DNA from: Catenulispora sp. GP43
Lineage (GTDB): Bacteria; Actinomycetota; Actinomycetes; Streptomycetales; Catenulisporaceae
Reading direction: 5' to 3'
Assembly: GCF_041260665.1 (NCBI RefSeq)
Contig: NZ_JBGCCT010000034.1
Location: 1 to 64,000, forward strand
DNA: 64,000 nucleotides
A model generated the notes under the pieces. The model made no database searches, had not been told where the DNA came from, and saw nothing but the letters and a program-made list of their open reading frames with translations. The position numbers were made by a program, and so were the translations under genes. How positions within the stretch are numbered: the first letter of the stretch is position 1; each line of letters begins with the position of its first letter. This document shows positions 8,788 to 16,247 of the stretch, in pieces.

Positions 8788-9723
8788 ATGACGTTCCTAC
8801 TCAGACGCGGCTCTACGCCCCAGCAGGCGCTTAGCGCGCTAGACGAGGCGCTGACCAAGCTCTCCAACTCCGTCGGCTTCTTCCCGTCATCCCCGGCAGC
8901 TACGTATGTCACAGCGGTATCGGATGTAGAAGCTCATCTGGGTAACGCGTTCGACCGCCAATGGGTCGCCGAGACGCTGTTCACCCCCCGCTACTGGCAT
9001 CTACTGGGAGTCGCGCATACCACCCTCCCAGGCCCAGAGTTCGGGCGCTTCTCGACATCGGACGAGCAAGAGCAAGACGAGTTCGAACGACGTCAGAGAG
9101 TCGAGGTCACCAGGATCGGTCCGGCCAACAACGCTGCTGACCATGAGCGCCGGCTCCAAATGGAGCGGCTGGAGCATACCCGGGAGGATGTCCAGAAGCT
9201 GGAGACGTTCGCCAACGGTGGCGGCAAGATCCTTATCATCGACACCAATACCCTCATGCACGCGTACCCGCTAGAGCAGATCCAGTGGCAGAAGAAGAAC
9301 GGCATGCCCGCCCACGAGATACTGCGGGTCCTCGTGCCGCTCGCCGTCATCGACGAGCTAGACCGCAAGAAGTTCGAAGGCGGCGACACGATGCGACGGA
9401 AGGCCGCCGCAGCCATTCGAAGCCTGTACGGACACCGAAAAGGCCTCAACCCCGACGTGTCCGCAACGCTCACTACCACCGACGGCATGACACTGACGCT
9501 GGAGATCCCACGTGACGACCTCGGCCGTAGCCGCGCCGCCGCCACGGACGACGAGATCCGGGACTTCGGCGTGTTCGTCAAGGAGATCACTGGACGGCCC
9601 GTAACCGTCGTAACTCGGGACATGGGGCTACAACTCCGCTGCGAACGTGCCGGCCTAGACGTCCTGTGGCTACATGAGGACGACTGGAAGCAGCAGGAGC
9701 AGTCCGCTAGCAAGACCAAGTAG
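8788..9723 (+). CDS. PIN-domain protein
   Basis: A 311-aa protein if the ATG at 8788 is used; an ATG at 8734 is in frame but gives an unrelated-looking extension. The N-terminal half (about 1-140) is not recognised. The C-terminal half is a PIN ribonuclease fold: KILIIDTNTLMH (first Asp) near 147, then VIDELDRKKFEGG with a conserved Glu/Asp pair, and TVVTRDMGLQLRCERAGL near the end with the last acidic residue. All expected acidic positions look present, so an active Mg-dependent RNase is plausible. No antitoxin-like gene is adjacent, and the size exceeds that of VapC toxins, so a stand-alone PIN protein is more likely. Confidence 0.8.
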   Translation: MTFLLRRGSTPQQALSALDEALTKLSNSVGFFPSSPAATYVTAVSDVEAHLGNAFDRQWVAETLFTPRYWHLLGVAHTTLPGPEFGRFSTSDEQEQDEFERRQRVEVTRIGPANNAADHERRLQMERLEHTREDVQKLETFANGGGKILIIDTNTLMHAYPLEQIQWQKKNGMPAHEILRVLVPLAVIDELDRKKFEGGDTMRRKAAAAIRSLYGHRKGLNPDVSATLTTTDGMTLTLEIPRDDLGRSRAAATDDEIRDFGVFVKEITGRPVTVVTRDMGLQLRCERAGLDVLWLHEDDWKQQEQSASKTK

Positions 9724-9774
9724 TACGGCGATACGCGAAGCCGCGCACGTTAGCGGGCGGCCTGCCGCTGAGCG

Positions 9775-9996
9775 TCAGTCCCCCGCGTACATGAATCCGC
9801 GATAGACGCGCTTGTTGGTGCCGTATTTGGCGTCTGCCCGGACGATGCCGCCCTGACGCTCCCGCACCAACTTGTTGAAGCGGGAAGCGAGGGTCTTGGG
9901 GTCAAGCCCTGTCTTCTCCTCAATCTCCCGCACCGAATACGGCGTCCCCGGGTTGTCTCTGAGGAAACGCAGACCCGCTTCCACCTTGTCGTTCAT
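9775..9996 (-). CDS. Small winged-helix DNA-binding protein
   Basis: A 73-aa protein. A longer frame is open upstream, but the ATG at 9996 has a strong GGAGGGG site 6 nt away and starts at the conserved-looking MNDKVEAGLRFLRD. The sequence forms a compact winged-helix core: helix, then SVREIEEKTGLDPKTLASRF as the helix-turn-helix, then a basic wing (YGTNKRVYRG). It is convergent with the PIN gene. The family is unnamed to me. It is probably a local regulator. Confidence 0.62.
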   Translation of the reverse strand: MNDKVEAGLRFLRDNPGTPYSVREIEEKTGLDPKTLASRFNKLVRERQGGIVRADAKYGTNKRVYRGFMYAGD

Positions 9997-10250
9997 AATG
10001 CCACCCCTCCAGTCGCCGACACCTGTCGACCCATTCTGGCTCTTGTCTTCGGCGGGCTCTAGGTGCGTGGGGAGAGGGCGCCTAGGCGTGTCTTCAGCGC
10101 CCCGCTGGCCAATCCTCAGAGACCTCGCGCGCAGGTGTTGGCACGTGCGGTCGGCGGTCGCGGCGTGCATCAGGCCAGTGCGGTCCGGCGAAGGGCAGTG
10201 CCCCGGGCATCGGCGACGCGGTCTTCATGCTCGCCGACTATCGGTCTTCA

Positions 10251-10790
10251 TCAAAGTTCTTCGCCGACTGGCGCCGCCATGTTTGGGACTGTGAGCACCG
10301 CGCCGGCGGCGGCGCCATGGCCCGCCGGGAGATCAAACGCCGCCGATACGGTCTTCCCGCCTGTCCGCTCGCGTCGAACTTCGACCGCGTCGGCGAGTGC
10401 GGCGACGATGCACAGCCCACGTCCGGCTTCGTCTTCGTCCGAAGGTTCGCGAGCTTTGGGTAGCTGGGGAACAGCGTCGAAGACCTCCACATACAACCTG
10501 CGAGGAAGCAGGCGCAGGGTGAGCCGTACGATGCGAACACGCTCTGCGCCGTCATGCCAAGCAGCAGCGACGGCGTTCGTCACCAGCTCGGAGACCACCT
10601 GGCAGACGGCCCACTCGACATCGGGCAGGTTCCACCGCTGAAGCATTTCCGCAGCGTGCCGTCGCGCCCAGCGCGGTGAAGCGGGCAGCAGTGAGAGCGT
10701 GAGAGAGCTTGTCTCCTCGCGGCATACAGTCGCACGCTGCTCGGCCTGGGCCAGGCTGACTGGGACTATCGGAGCGAGTCGGTTCGGCAT
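10251..10790 (-). CDS. Anti-sigma-factor-type histidine kinase-like ATPase
   Basis: A 179-aa HATPase_c protein of the SpoIIAB/RsbW type abundant in actinomycetes. The N box is VVSELVTNAVAAA (near 66-78). The G1 region is reduced (VEVFDAVPQ, with the D of DxGxG) and the G2 region is EAGRGLCIVAALAD. The start has GAGGAAGGA 8 nt upstream. Such proteins bind and inhibit sigma factors or phosphorylate STAS-domain antagonists. It is co-directional with, and downstream of, the lanthipeptide genes. A paralogue lies at 32544-33050, and the two share the SELxxNAA box and the VRLTLRLLP strand. Confidence 0.8.
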   Translation of the reverse strand: MPNRLAPIVPVSLAQAEQRATVCREETSSLTLSLLPASPRWARRHAAEMLQRWNLPDVEWAVCQVVSELVTNAVAAAWHDGAERVRIVRLTLRLLPRRLYVEVFDAVPQLPKAREPSDEDEAGRGLCIVAALADAVEVRRERTGGKTVSAAFDLPAGHGAAAGAVLTVPNMAAPVGEEL

Positions 10791-10847
10791 GGATCAGTTC
10801 CTTCCTCGCAACCGCATCGGAAGCGCGGGCCTTCGGGTCGGATGTAC

Positions 10848-11015
10848 TCAGGCTTCGCGGGTGGCCGGAGCCAGTGCGGAGGCGTGATGGATACGGTGCG
10901 GCTTCTCGTTTGCCAACTCGGCGGCGGCTGTTGCCCGGGGATGGGTGACGAAAGCGCCGAACTTAGCGGCTCGGGCGTCGGTCGGCTGCGGCTTGGCCAG
11001 CGTGGTGGTCGTCAT
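10848..11015 (-). CDS. Small hypothetical protein (55 aa)
   Basis: Read from an ATG at 11015 with an AGAAGG site 9 nt upstream, this short frame begins MTTTTLAKPQPTDARAAKF and ends at a TGA at 10848-10850. Third positions are almost all G or C, as in real genes of this genome. It overlaps the upstream 96-codon frame by 4 bp, suggesting translational coupling, and lies 57 bp before the kinase gene. It has no membrane segment or cysteine and the family is unknown. It could be a leader or a small regulatory peptide. Confidence 0.55.
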   Translation of the reverse strand: MTTTTLAKPQPTDARAAKFGAFVTHPRATAAAELANEKPHRIHHASALAPATREA

Positions 11016-11302
11016 CGGAAATCCCTTCTGTACAAAGCGTCAGGCAGTGTGCGCGGCCCGGCCTGTGCGGTGCGAATGCGGTTGACCGGGCCGCGCATAA
11101 CCATGGACGCTCGGTTCCCCATGAAGTTCAAGGCCTTGATGACGTAGAAGCCCTTCATCGACCGGATCGGGTGAATCCGAGGATCTGTGAGCGGGTTCCG
11201 TAGCCGGGGTAGTGCGCAGCCGTATTCGTTGGCGATAGCCGCCGTGAACAGGTCCGAGGCGCCCATACCAAGGCGGGTCCTGACCCCCTCACCTCGTGGC
11301 AC
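11012..11302 (-). CDS. Hypothetical protein (up to 96 aa)
   Basis: A frame starting at GTG 11302 (or ATG 11269) and ending in an ATGA overlap with the 55-aa gene. It lies 11 bp after the double-XRE gene on the same strand. Codon use is moderately biased to G/C in third position. The middle part reads IHPIRSMKGFYVIKALNF. No domain is recognised and the ribosome sites are weak, so the start and even the reality of the gene are uncertain. Gene packing is the main support. Confidence 0.38.
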   Translation of the reverse strand: MPRGEGVRTRLGMGASDLFTAAIANEYGCALPRLRNPLTDPRIHPIRSMKGFYVIKALNFMGNRASMVMRGPVNRIRTAQAGPRTLPDALYRRDFR

Positions 11303-11313
11303 CGGGTACTTCG

Positions 11314-11829
11314 TTATGAAGACCTACCGGGGCCACGCCGCTCGAGCGTCGGCCACAGGGCGACGGAGTACTCCAGCTTCTGGGCCCAAACGATCAGCGC
11401 GATCGGCCGCATAGGCACACGGGCCAGCTCCCAGCGCGAGACCGAGTCCTTGCTGACGCCAACAACCTCACCGAGTTTCTCTTGAGTCAGTCCCAAGGCC
11501 ACGCGACGATTTTTCAACGGCGTAGCAAGCCGGCGCCGCTCGTAGACAACCCACGATTCGCCGGGACGCTGGCGGATCGGCCTGTTGAGCAGCTCGCCGG
11601 CTCGGCCGACGATTACCAGACGTCGGTGGAGCTTGAGAGACCACAGAATCAAGTGGTCCATGGTCGGCTCGATGCCCCCGGTCTCCCACTCGGAGATCGC
11701 TCGGCCTCTGACCGGCAGGCCGGACGACAGCGCCGTCTGAGAGAGCCCGGAGTCCAAACGCGCGGATCGTAAAGCGCCCATGATCTGTGCGAGGGTGCGT
11801 TCCGTCGCATAGTCGACTCGCAGCGTCAT
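11314..11829 (-). CDS. Regulator with two XRE-type helix-turn-helix domains
   Basis: A 171-aa protein built from two Cro/C1-type HTH units. The first (about 15-65) contains ARLDSGLSQTALSSGLPVRG and ISEWETGG. The second (about 105-155) contains RVALGLTQEKLGEVVGVSKD and VSRWELA. Each has the Q..L and W/E positions of XRE domains. Tandem XRE domains in one chain would recognise an extended or asymmetric operator. It lies directly downstream of the lanthipeptide genes on the same strand and is a candidate cluster regulator (inference). Confidence 0.8.
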   Translation of the reverse strand: MTLRVDYATERTLAQIMGALRSARLDSGLSQTALSSGLPVRGRAISEWETGGIEPTMDHLILWSLKLHRRLVIVGRAGELLNRPIRQRPGESWVVYERRRLATPLKNRRVALGLTQEKLGEVVGVSKDSVSRWELARVPMRPIALIVWAQKLEYSVALWPTLERRGPGRSS

Positions 11830-11989
11830 CGGCGGTTCCGACCTGGTTCTGCGGTAGCTGTACGCGGCTTACGCCACCGTTGATGAGGAGTAGATCCGAT
11901 CCACTCGGGCACCTTCTCGCTGGTTTTTGGCATGGCGAATCTCCGGCTCCTAGCTGGTGAAATGGTTTAAGGGAGGCGTTCGTTGGCGC

Positions 11990-13087
11990 TCAGGCGCCGC
12001 GGGCACCGAGTAATTGGTGCAGACGGTCTTCGGCCGCAGCCACGCTGGCCAGCATCTTGTTCTCCAGGTCGGGGGTCATCACGGCCAGACCGAACCCGGC
12101 GTTGATGATGACGGAGCGCAGTTCCTTCTGTGCCTGGTCCCCAAATGCCGCGCACGCGGCTCGTGCTGCATAGGCGTCGGTACGAGCAGTTTCCAGAACG
12201 GCCTTTCGGAGTCGACCGTGGAGTTTCGGTGTCCGTCCGGCAGCGTCTGCGAGCGCGAGCGCTGTGAGAGCCAGTCGGGTTCTGAAAACAGCAGTAGGCG
12301 GCTCGTCGAGCTCGATGAGGGTCAGCGCCTCACCAAGGGCGACGTTGATGTGGTCAGAGTCTCTGCTGCCCTCCAGGTCACAGAACGTCCCTAGGACTGC
12401 GGCGACGGCCTTTTCCGGGGCATCAATGATCTGGCTGTCCTCGACCACGGTGCGAGCTTCTGTGGGTAGTCCACGTTCCAGGAGCGCCAGGACCGTCGCC
12501 TGACGGCCGTCCCACAGCCGCTGTCCGACGCCCCTGTATTTGGCCGCTGATGCTGCAACCTGCGCCCACGGGACGCAACGTGAGAGCGCATGTGTGCCGT
12601 CGGTCAACAGTGCCGCCCAAAGCTCTGCGGTGACCTTGCGATGCCCTTCACGGCTGCGGATGATCGCGGCTACGTTGACCCTCCATCCGCGGACTTCAGC
12701 CGTGGAGCACCGCTGTGCGGCTTCGTAGAGGCACACAAGGACGTCGTAGGCTTGCCGGCCGTCGCCGCCGCGAGTCATGAGTCTGGCTATGTTCACCAGC
12801 GGCTGCGTTGCCATGACCGCGGTGAGCGGGTTGTCGAGATGTTCTGCCTCGGCAAAGAACTGGTAGTGCCTGCGGCACATATCCCAGGCCATGTCGTGCA
12901 GCCCCACATCGGAGGCGATCAGTGAGGCGAGGTTGATGACCGAGCTGGCGCGAGCCACATGTTCGTGGTGGCTCGCGCCCTCAGCGACTTCTGGCTCGGC
13001 GAGTAATGCGATGCGTTTGTCCAGCGGCAGCCCGAGAGGCCGTGGCCGGCACACCAGGGGGAACCGGCTTGCTATCGCAGGGTTCAT
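11990..13087 (-). CDS. Hypothetical helical-repeat protein in the lanthipeptide cluster
   Basis: A 365-aa protein starting at an ATG with AGGAAG 5 nt upstream, only 9 bp after the methyltransferase gene. The sequence is almost entirely helical, with Ala/Leu-rich pairs of about 35 residues resembling TPR-like repeats (for example VINLASLIASDVGLHDMAWD and LTALALADAAGRTPKLHGRL). No catalytic motif is visible. It is closely coupled to the biosynthetic genes. A role in regulation or as a scaffold is possible but not shown. Confidence 0.55.
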   Translation of the reverse strand: MNPAIASRFPLVCRPRPLGLPLDKRIALLAEPEVAEGASHHEHVARASSVINLASLIASDVGLHDMAWDMCRRHYQFFAEAEHLDNPLTAVMATQPLVNIARLMTRGGDGRQAYDVLVCLYEAAQRCSTAEVRGWRVNVAAIIRSREGHRKVTAELWAALLTDGTHALSRCVPWAQVAASAAKYRGVGQRLWDGRQATVLALLERGLPTEARTVVEDSQIIDAPEKAVAAVLGTFCDLEGSRDSDHINVALGEALTLIELDEPPTAVFRTRLALTALALADAAGRTPKLHGRLRKAVLETARTDAYAARAACAAFGDQAQKELRSVIINAGFGLAVMTPDLENKMLASVAAAEDRLHQLLGARGA

Positions 13088-13096
13088 CGGTGCTTC

Positions 13097-15151
13097 CTAG
13101 GGCCAGTCCACCGCGATACGCGTGGCGGGCTTGTCGATGACGAATCGTGCACCTGTGGTGGCGAACTGCTCGCGGGCTGCGCCAGTGGCCATTCGGAAGG
13201 TCGGGGCAGGAGCGCTGTTGCCGCCGTGGCGGTCCCAGCCACGGATCGAGTCGACGACCTGGTCAGTAAGGGGTCCGGCATCCGGGCCGTGCCCGATGAC
13301 ACCGATCTCCCAGAAGACTCCACCGTCGTCGGTGCCTTCGTGAAGGGTCAGGTAGGCCAGGGAGTCCTTCTCCAGCGCGGCCATGGAACCCCAGGAAAAG
13401 TGCGGGGTGAACCCCGGGCGGCGGCCGGGCATCCGGGACAGGCCGTTGGTCAGCTCGCATGCCAGCCATAGATACAGCCACTCCCACGCGAAGCCCGGCC
13501 GGATCTTCACAGCAGTGTCGGCCTTGCGAGCTGGTTGATCCAGGACGGCGCGGAGCGCGTTGAGATCGATGTCCTGCTCGGGGAACGTCTCGATCCGAAC
13601 GTCGCCGGGGCCCTCGAGCGGCGTCATGTCCTGCTCATCGTCCATCGCGCCCTTGCGCAGCGGGACGAACGTTGCCATCTCTGAAGACACCGACTTCCAG
13701 ACATCGCCGTCGCGTTCCAGCGCGAACGAACGCGAGACACTGCCGCGGATCCGCATCGGGATCACGATGCGTCCATCAGCGGCCAGCTGGTCGAGAACCG
13801 TTGTCGGCAAGTCGGCGGTGCCCACGGTGAATTGGATGCGGTCGAACGGTGCCTGCTCCGGGAGGCCGGCCGCCCCGTCGGCAAGCAAGACGGTCACGTT
13901 TGACACGCCGGCTGCGGCAAGGTGATCTCGGGCACCGTCGACCAAGTCCTCGTCGACATCCACGGTCCACACATGGCCAGCCTCGCCCACGAGATATCCC
14001 AGCAGGGCAGCGTTGTACCCGGTGGCCGCGCCAGCCTCGAAGACCTTCTGGCCGGGGCGGGCGTCCAATTGTTCAAGTTGGGTGGCGACGATCGTCGGCT
14101 GGGAGATACACGAGAGCATCACACCGGCGTCGTCCTTCTTCACCGACACCGCGTCGTCCTTGTACGCCTGCTCGGGACTGACGTCGGGAATGAAGACCTG
14201 GCGCTCGACACTGCGGAAAGCGTCGATGATGGCTGGGGTTCGCAGCCACTGGGAATCGGTGAGGCTGTTCACCAGGGCTTCGCGCAGCTCAGCGGGGTCA
14301 GCGGTGGGGGTGGCGGTAGCAGTGGTCTCCATCTGCCCGACACTAGGCGCGCCGGGGACAAACCGGCGGGTAGACACCGGTTGCCCGTCCGCGAAGATGA
14401 CGTCCTGGGCCAGCCACGCGGCAGCGGCCTGCTCGGTGACGCCGATCTCGCCTCGGTTGAGTGTGAAGATCAGATGGTGGGCCAGGACGGCACGCAGTCC
14501 TCGGGTCAGCAGGCCGTCGCTGTTCAGCCGGGCAAGACGCCGACCGGCGGTTTCGAACGCGGTGACTCGATCGGCCCAGCCCTGGTCGGCGTCCTCGATC
14601 TTTGCCGCGTCGGTGTTCATCAGGCGTCTCATCGCAGCGACCGCAGCGATTCGCCGCTGCCCGCTGGGCAGTTGCGACAGTTCCGGCTGTGGGCGTTCTG
14701 CCGCGAGCTTCGCCCAGACGTCGCCGACCTCGAAGCGGTCCAAGCCGGCCGCTCGGAGCATGCTGGAGATCAACAAAACGCAGCGTTCCCGAGATACAGC
14801 ACGTCTGGTGTCTGCGAGCGCTGCGGGGCTATCGGCGCAGAAGAGATCGTGCGCGACGTCCATTCCCTCCAGGCCGCCGAATGCGACGAACTCCGGCTCG
14901 TAGATGCTCGAGAGCCATCCAGATGCGAACCCATCGGCGACGAGTTTGTCCAGCAGCTGGTCGATGGGCTTTTCGGTACGCAGCCGGAGCTTGCCCAGCT
15001 TGCGCATGAACCAGAACCGCTGGTCGGCCAGTTCCTGCAGCAGCACGGCAGCGGCCTCCGGGGGCACGCCGTTGCGACCCGGGAAGGACACGACGGCCTG
15101 ATGCCATCCGGTCTCAATCGTGCTGGCAAGGTCTTCGTCTTCGGGGACCAT
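13097..15151 (-). CDS. FxLD-system methyltransferase fused to a lanthipeptide elimination-type domain
   Basis: A 684-aa protein. The chosen ATG at 15151 has AGAGGG 6 nt upstream; an in-frame GTG at 15181 lacks one. Residues about 1-280 resemble the thiopeptide-type/SpaB C-terminal domain (WHQAVVSFPG, then FWFMRKLGKLRLR), which removes glutamate from activated Ser/Thr. Residues about 310-520 are a protein-L-isoaspartate methyltransferase (PCMT) fold, with SAM motif I VFEAGAATGYNAALLG near 365-380 and DGRIVIPMR later. The same fusion defines FxLD lanthipeptide systems. Related PCMT enzymes methylate a core Asp, leading to isoaspartate. It lies between lanC and the 365-aa gene. Confidence 0.85.
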   Translation of the reverse strand: MVPEDEDLASTIETGWHQAVVSFPGRNGVPPEAAAVLLQELADQRFWFMRKLGKLRLRTEKPIDQLLDKLVADGFASGWLSSIYEPEFVAFGGLEGMDVAHDLFCADSPAALADTRRAVSRERCVLLISSMLRAAGLDRFEVGDVWAKLAAERPQPELSQLPSGQRRIAAVAAMRRLMNTDAAKIEDADQGWADRVTAFETAGRRLARLNSDGLLTRGLRAVLAHHLIFTLNRGEIGVTEQAAAAWLAQDVIFADGQPVSTRRFVPGAPSVGQMETTATATPTADPAELREALVNSLTDSQWLRTPAIIDAFRSVERQVFIPDVSPEQAYKDDAVSVKKDDAGVMLSCISQPTIVATQLEQLDARPGQKVFEAGAATGYNAALLGYLVGEAGHVWTVDVDEDLVDGARDHLAAAGVSNVTVLLADGAAGLPEQAPFDRIQFTVGTADLPTTVLDQLAADGRIVIPMRIRGSVSRSFALERDGDVWKSVSSEMATFVPLRKGAMDDEQDMTPLEGPGDVRIETFPEQDIDLNALRAVLDQPARKADTAVKIRPGFAWEWLYLWLACELTNGLSRMPGRRPGFTPHFSWGSMAALEKDSLAYLTLHEGTDDGGVFWEIGVIGHGPDAGPLTDQVVDSIRGWDRHGGNSAPAPTFRMATGAAREQFATTGARFVIDKPATRIAVDWP

Positions 15152-15188
15152 ACAGGGCCCTCTTTCTTGGTCGTGGTTCACGGGTGGG

Positions 15189-16247
15189 TCAGTTGATCAG
15201 CAGTGCCCGGGTCCAACCCGTCATGTCTGTTCCTGCCAGGGCCAGCTCGGCGCCAGCGCGACCGTCCAGAAAGCCGGGCTTGGTCAGCGCATCCAGCCCG
15301 GCAGACGTCTTCGCCTCCAAGTAGGCGGTGAAGCGGGCGAATCGGTCTGGCTCTGCTGAGTCGACGGCGATCGCACGAGTGACGGCAAGTTGTCCAGCCC
15401 AGCCGTGACACAGCCCGGCATCGATGGTGAGGCGGTTGATCATTGAGTGATCGGAGAGGGTGACGACGGCTGAGACTTCGGCGGCCTTGCGTCTGCCGTT
15501 GTCACCCAGGGCTATGGCGGCCAGCTGACGGGCGCGGACGATACCGAGAGCGCCGTAACACCAGGACGGACGTGACGGTGCAGCGGGCCGATGCTCTTCG
15601 AGCTGGTCGCGGGTCAACCAGTAGAACCCGCCGTGCTGCTCCAGCCAGTCGAAGCAGAGACCGATCGCCTCTATCTGGCCTTCCACAACGATGCCGGCTC
15701 GGGCCGCCAGTGACATAAGCGCCAGCGGCCCGGCGATGCCGTGCGCGACGCCGTTGTTTCCGTGACCACCGGCTAGCGCCTTGTCGTCCGGTCCTGTGTC
15801 GCACCACCAGCCCGGCAGCTGCCGCCCGTCGGTGTGCTGCACCGGCTGTGCGAGTTCAACCAAGTACGCCAGAACGGCGTTGAGAAGCCGGCCACCGGTA
15901 TCGCGAGCCAGGAGCAGCGCCCCTAGCCCGGTCAACCCTCGGATCAGGTCGAACTCGGCTAGCGCTGGCCGCGCACCAGACTCGCGACGCTCGCGCGCAG
16001 CGACGAGGCGGTGCCTCACGACGTGATCGGTGGCCTCGGTGACGTCGGTCAGGGGCCGGCCGGCACAACGCAGCACGAACTCCAGCGCCGGTGCCCCATG
16101 AAACAGGGACGCGTTGCCGCCGGTACTCACCCCGCCTGCGATTGCCGCCTTCAGACAGGCCCTCGTGGCGACGATGTCGCCGCGCTGGGCGTGAAGCAGC
16201 GCGATCCCCAACTCGCCCTCGGCGAGAGCCTGATGCTGAGGCTTCAT
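15189..16247 (-). CDS. lanC: LanC-type lanthionine cyclase
   Basis: A 352-aa lanthionine synthetase C-like protein that would add Cys thiols to dehydrated Ser/Thr of the precursor. The zinc-site motifs are present in order: GVAHGIAG (His near 169), WCYG (Cys near 230) and CHGWAG (Cys 280, His 281). All three zinc ligands and the catalytic His are intact. It is somewhat shorter than classical LanC proteins (about 400 aa). The ATG overlaps the lanB stop by 4 bp. Confidence 0.9.
   Translation of the reverse strand: MKPQHQALAEGELGIALLHAQRGDIVATRACLKAAIAGGVSTGGNASLFHGAPALEFVLRCAGRPLTDVTEATDHVVRHRLVAARERRESGARPALAEFDLIRGLTGLGALLLARDTGGRLLNAVLAYLVELAQPVQHTDGRQLPGWWCDTGPDDKALAGGHGNNGVAHGIAGPLALMSLAARAGIVVEGQIEAIGLCFDWLEQHGGFYWLTRDQLEEHRPAAPSRPSWCYGALGIVRARQLAAIALGDNGRRKAAEVSAVVTLSDHSMINRLTIDAGLCHGWAGQLAVTRAIAVDSAEPDRFARFTAYLEAKTSAGLDALTKPGFLDGRAGAELALAGTDMTGWTRALLIN

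Noticed and set aside
13922-15196. 424-codon plus-strand frame opposite the FxLD methyltransferase
   Set aside because: The opposite strand encodes a protein with clear domains; this frame has no recognisable domain and no ribosome site.
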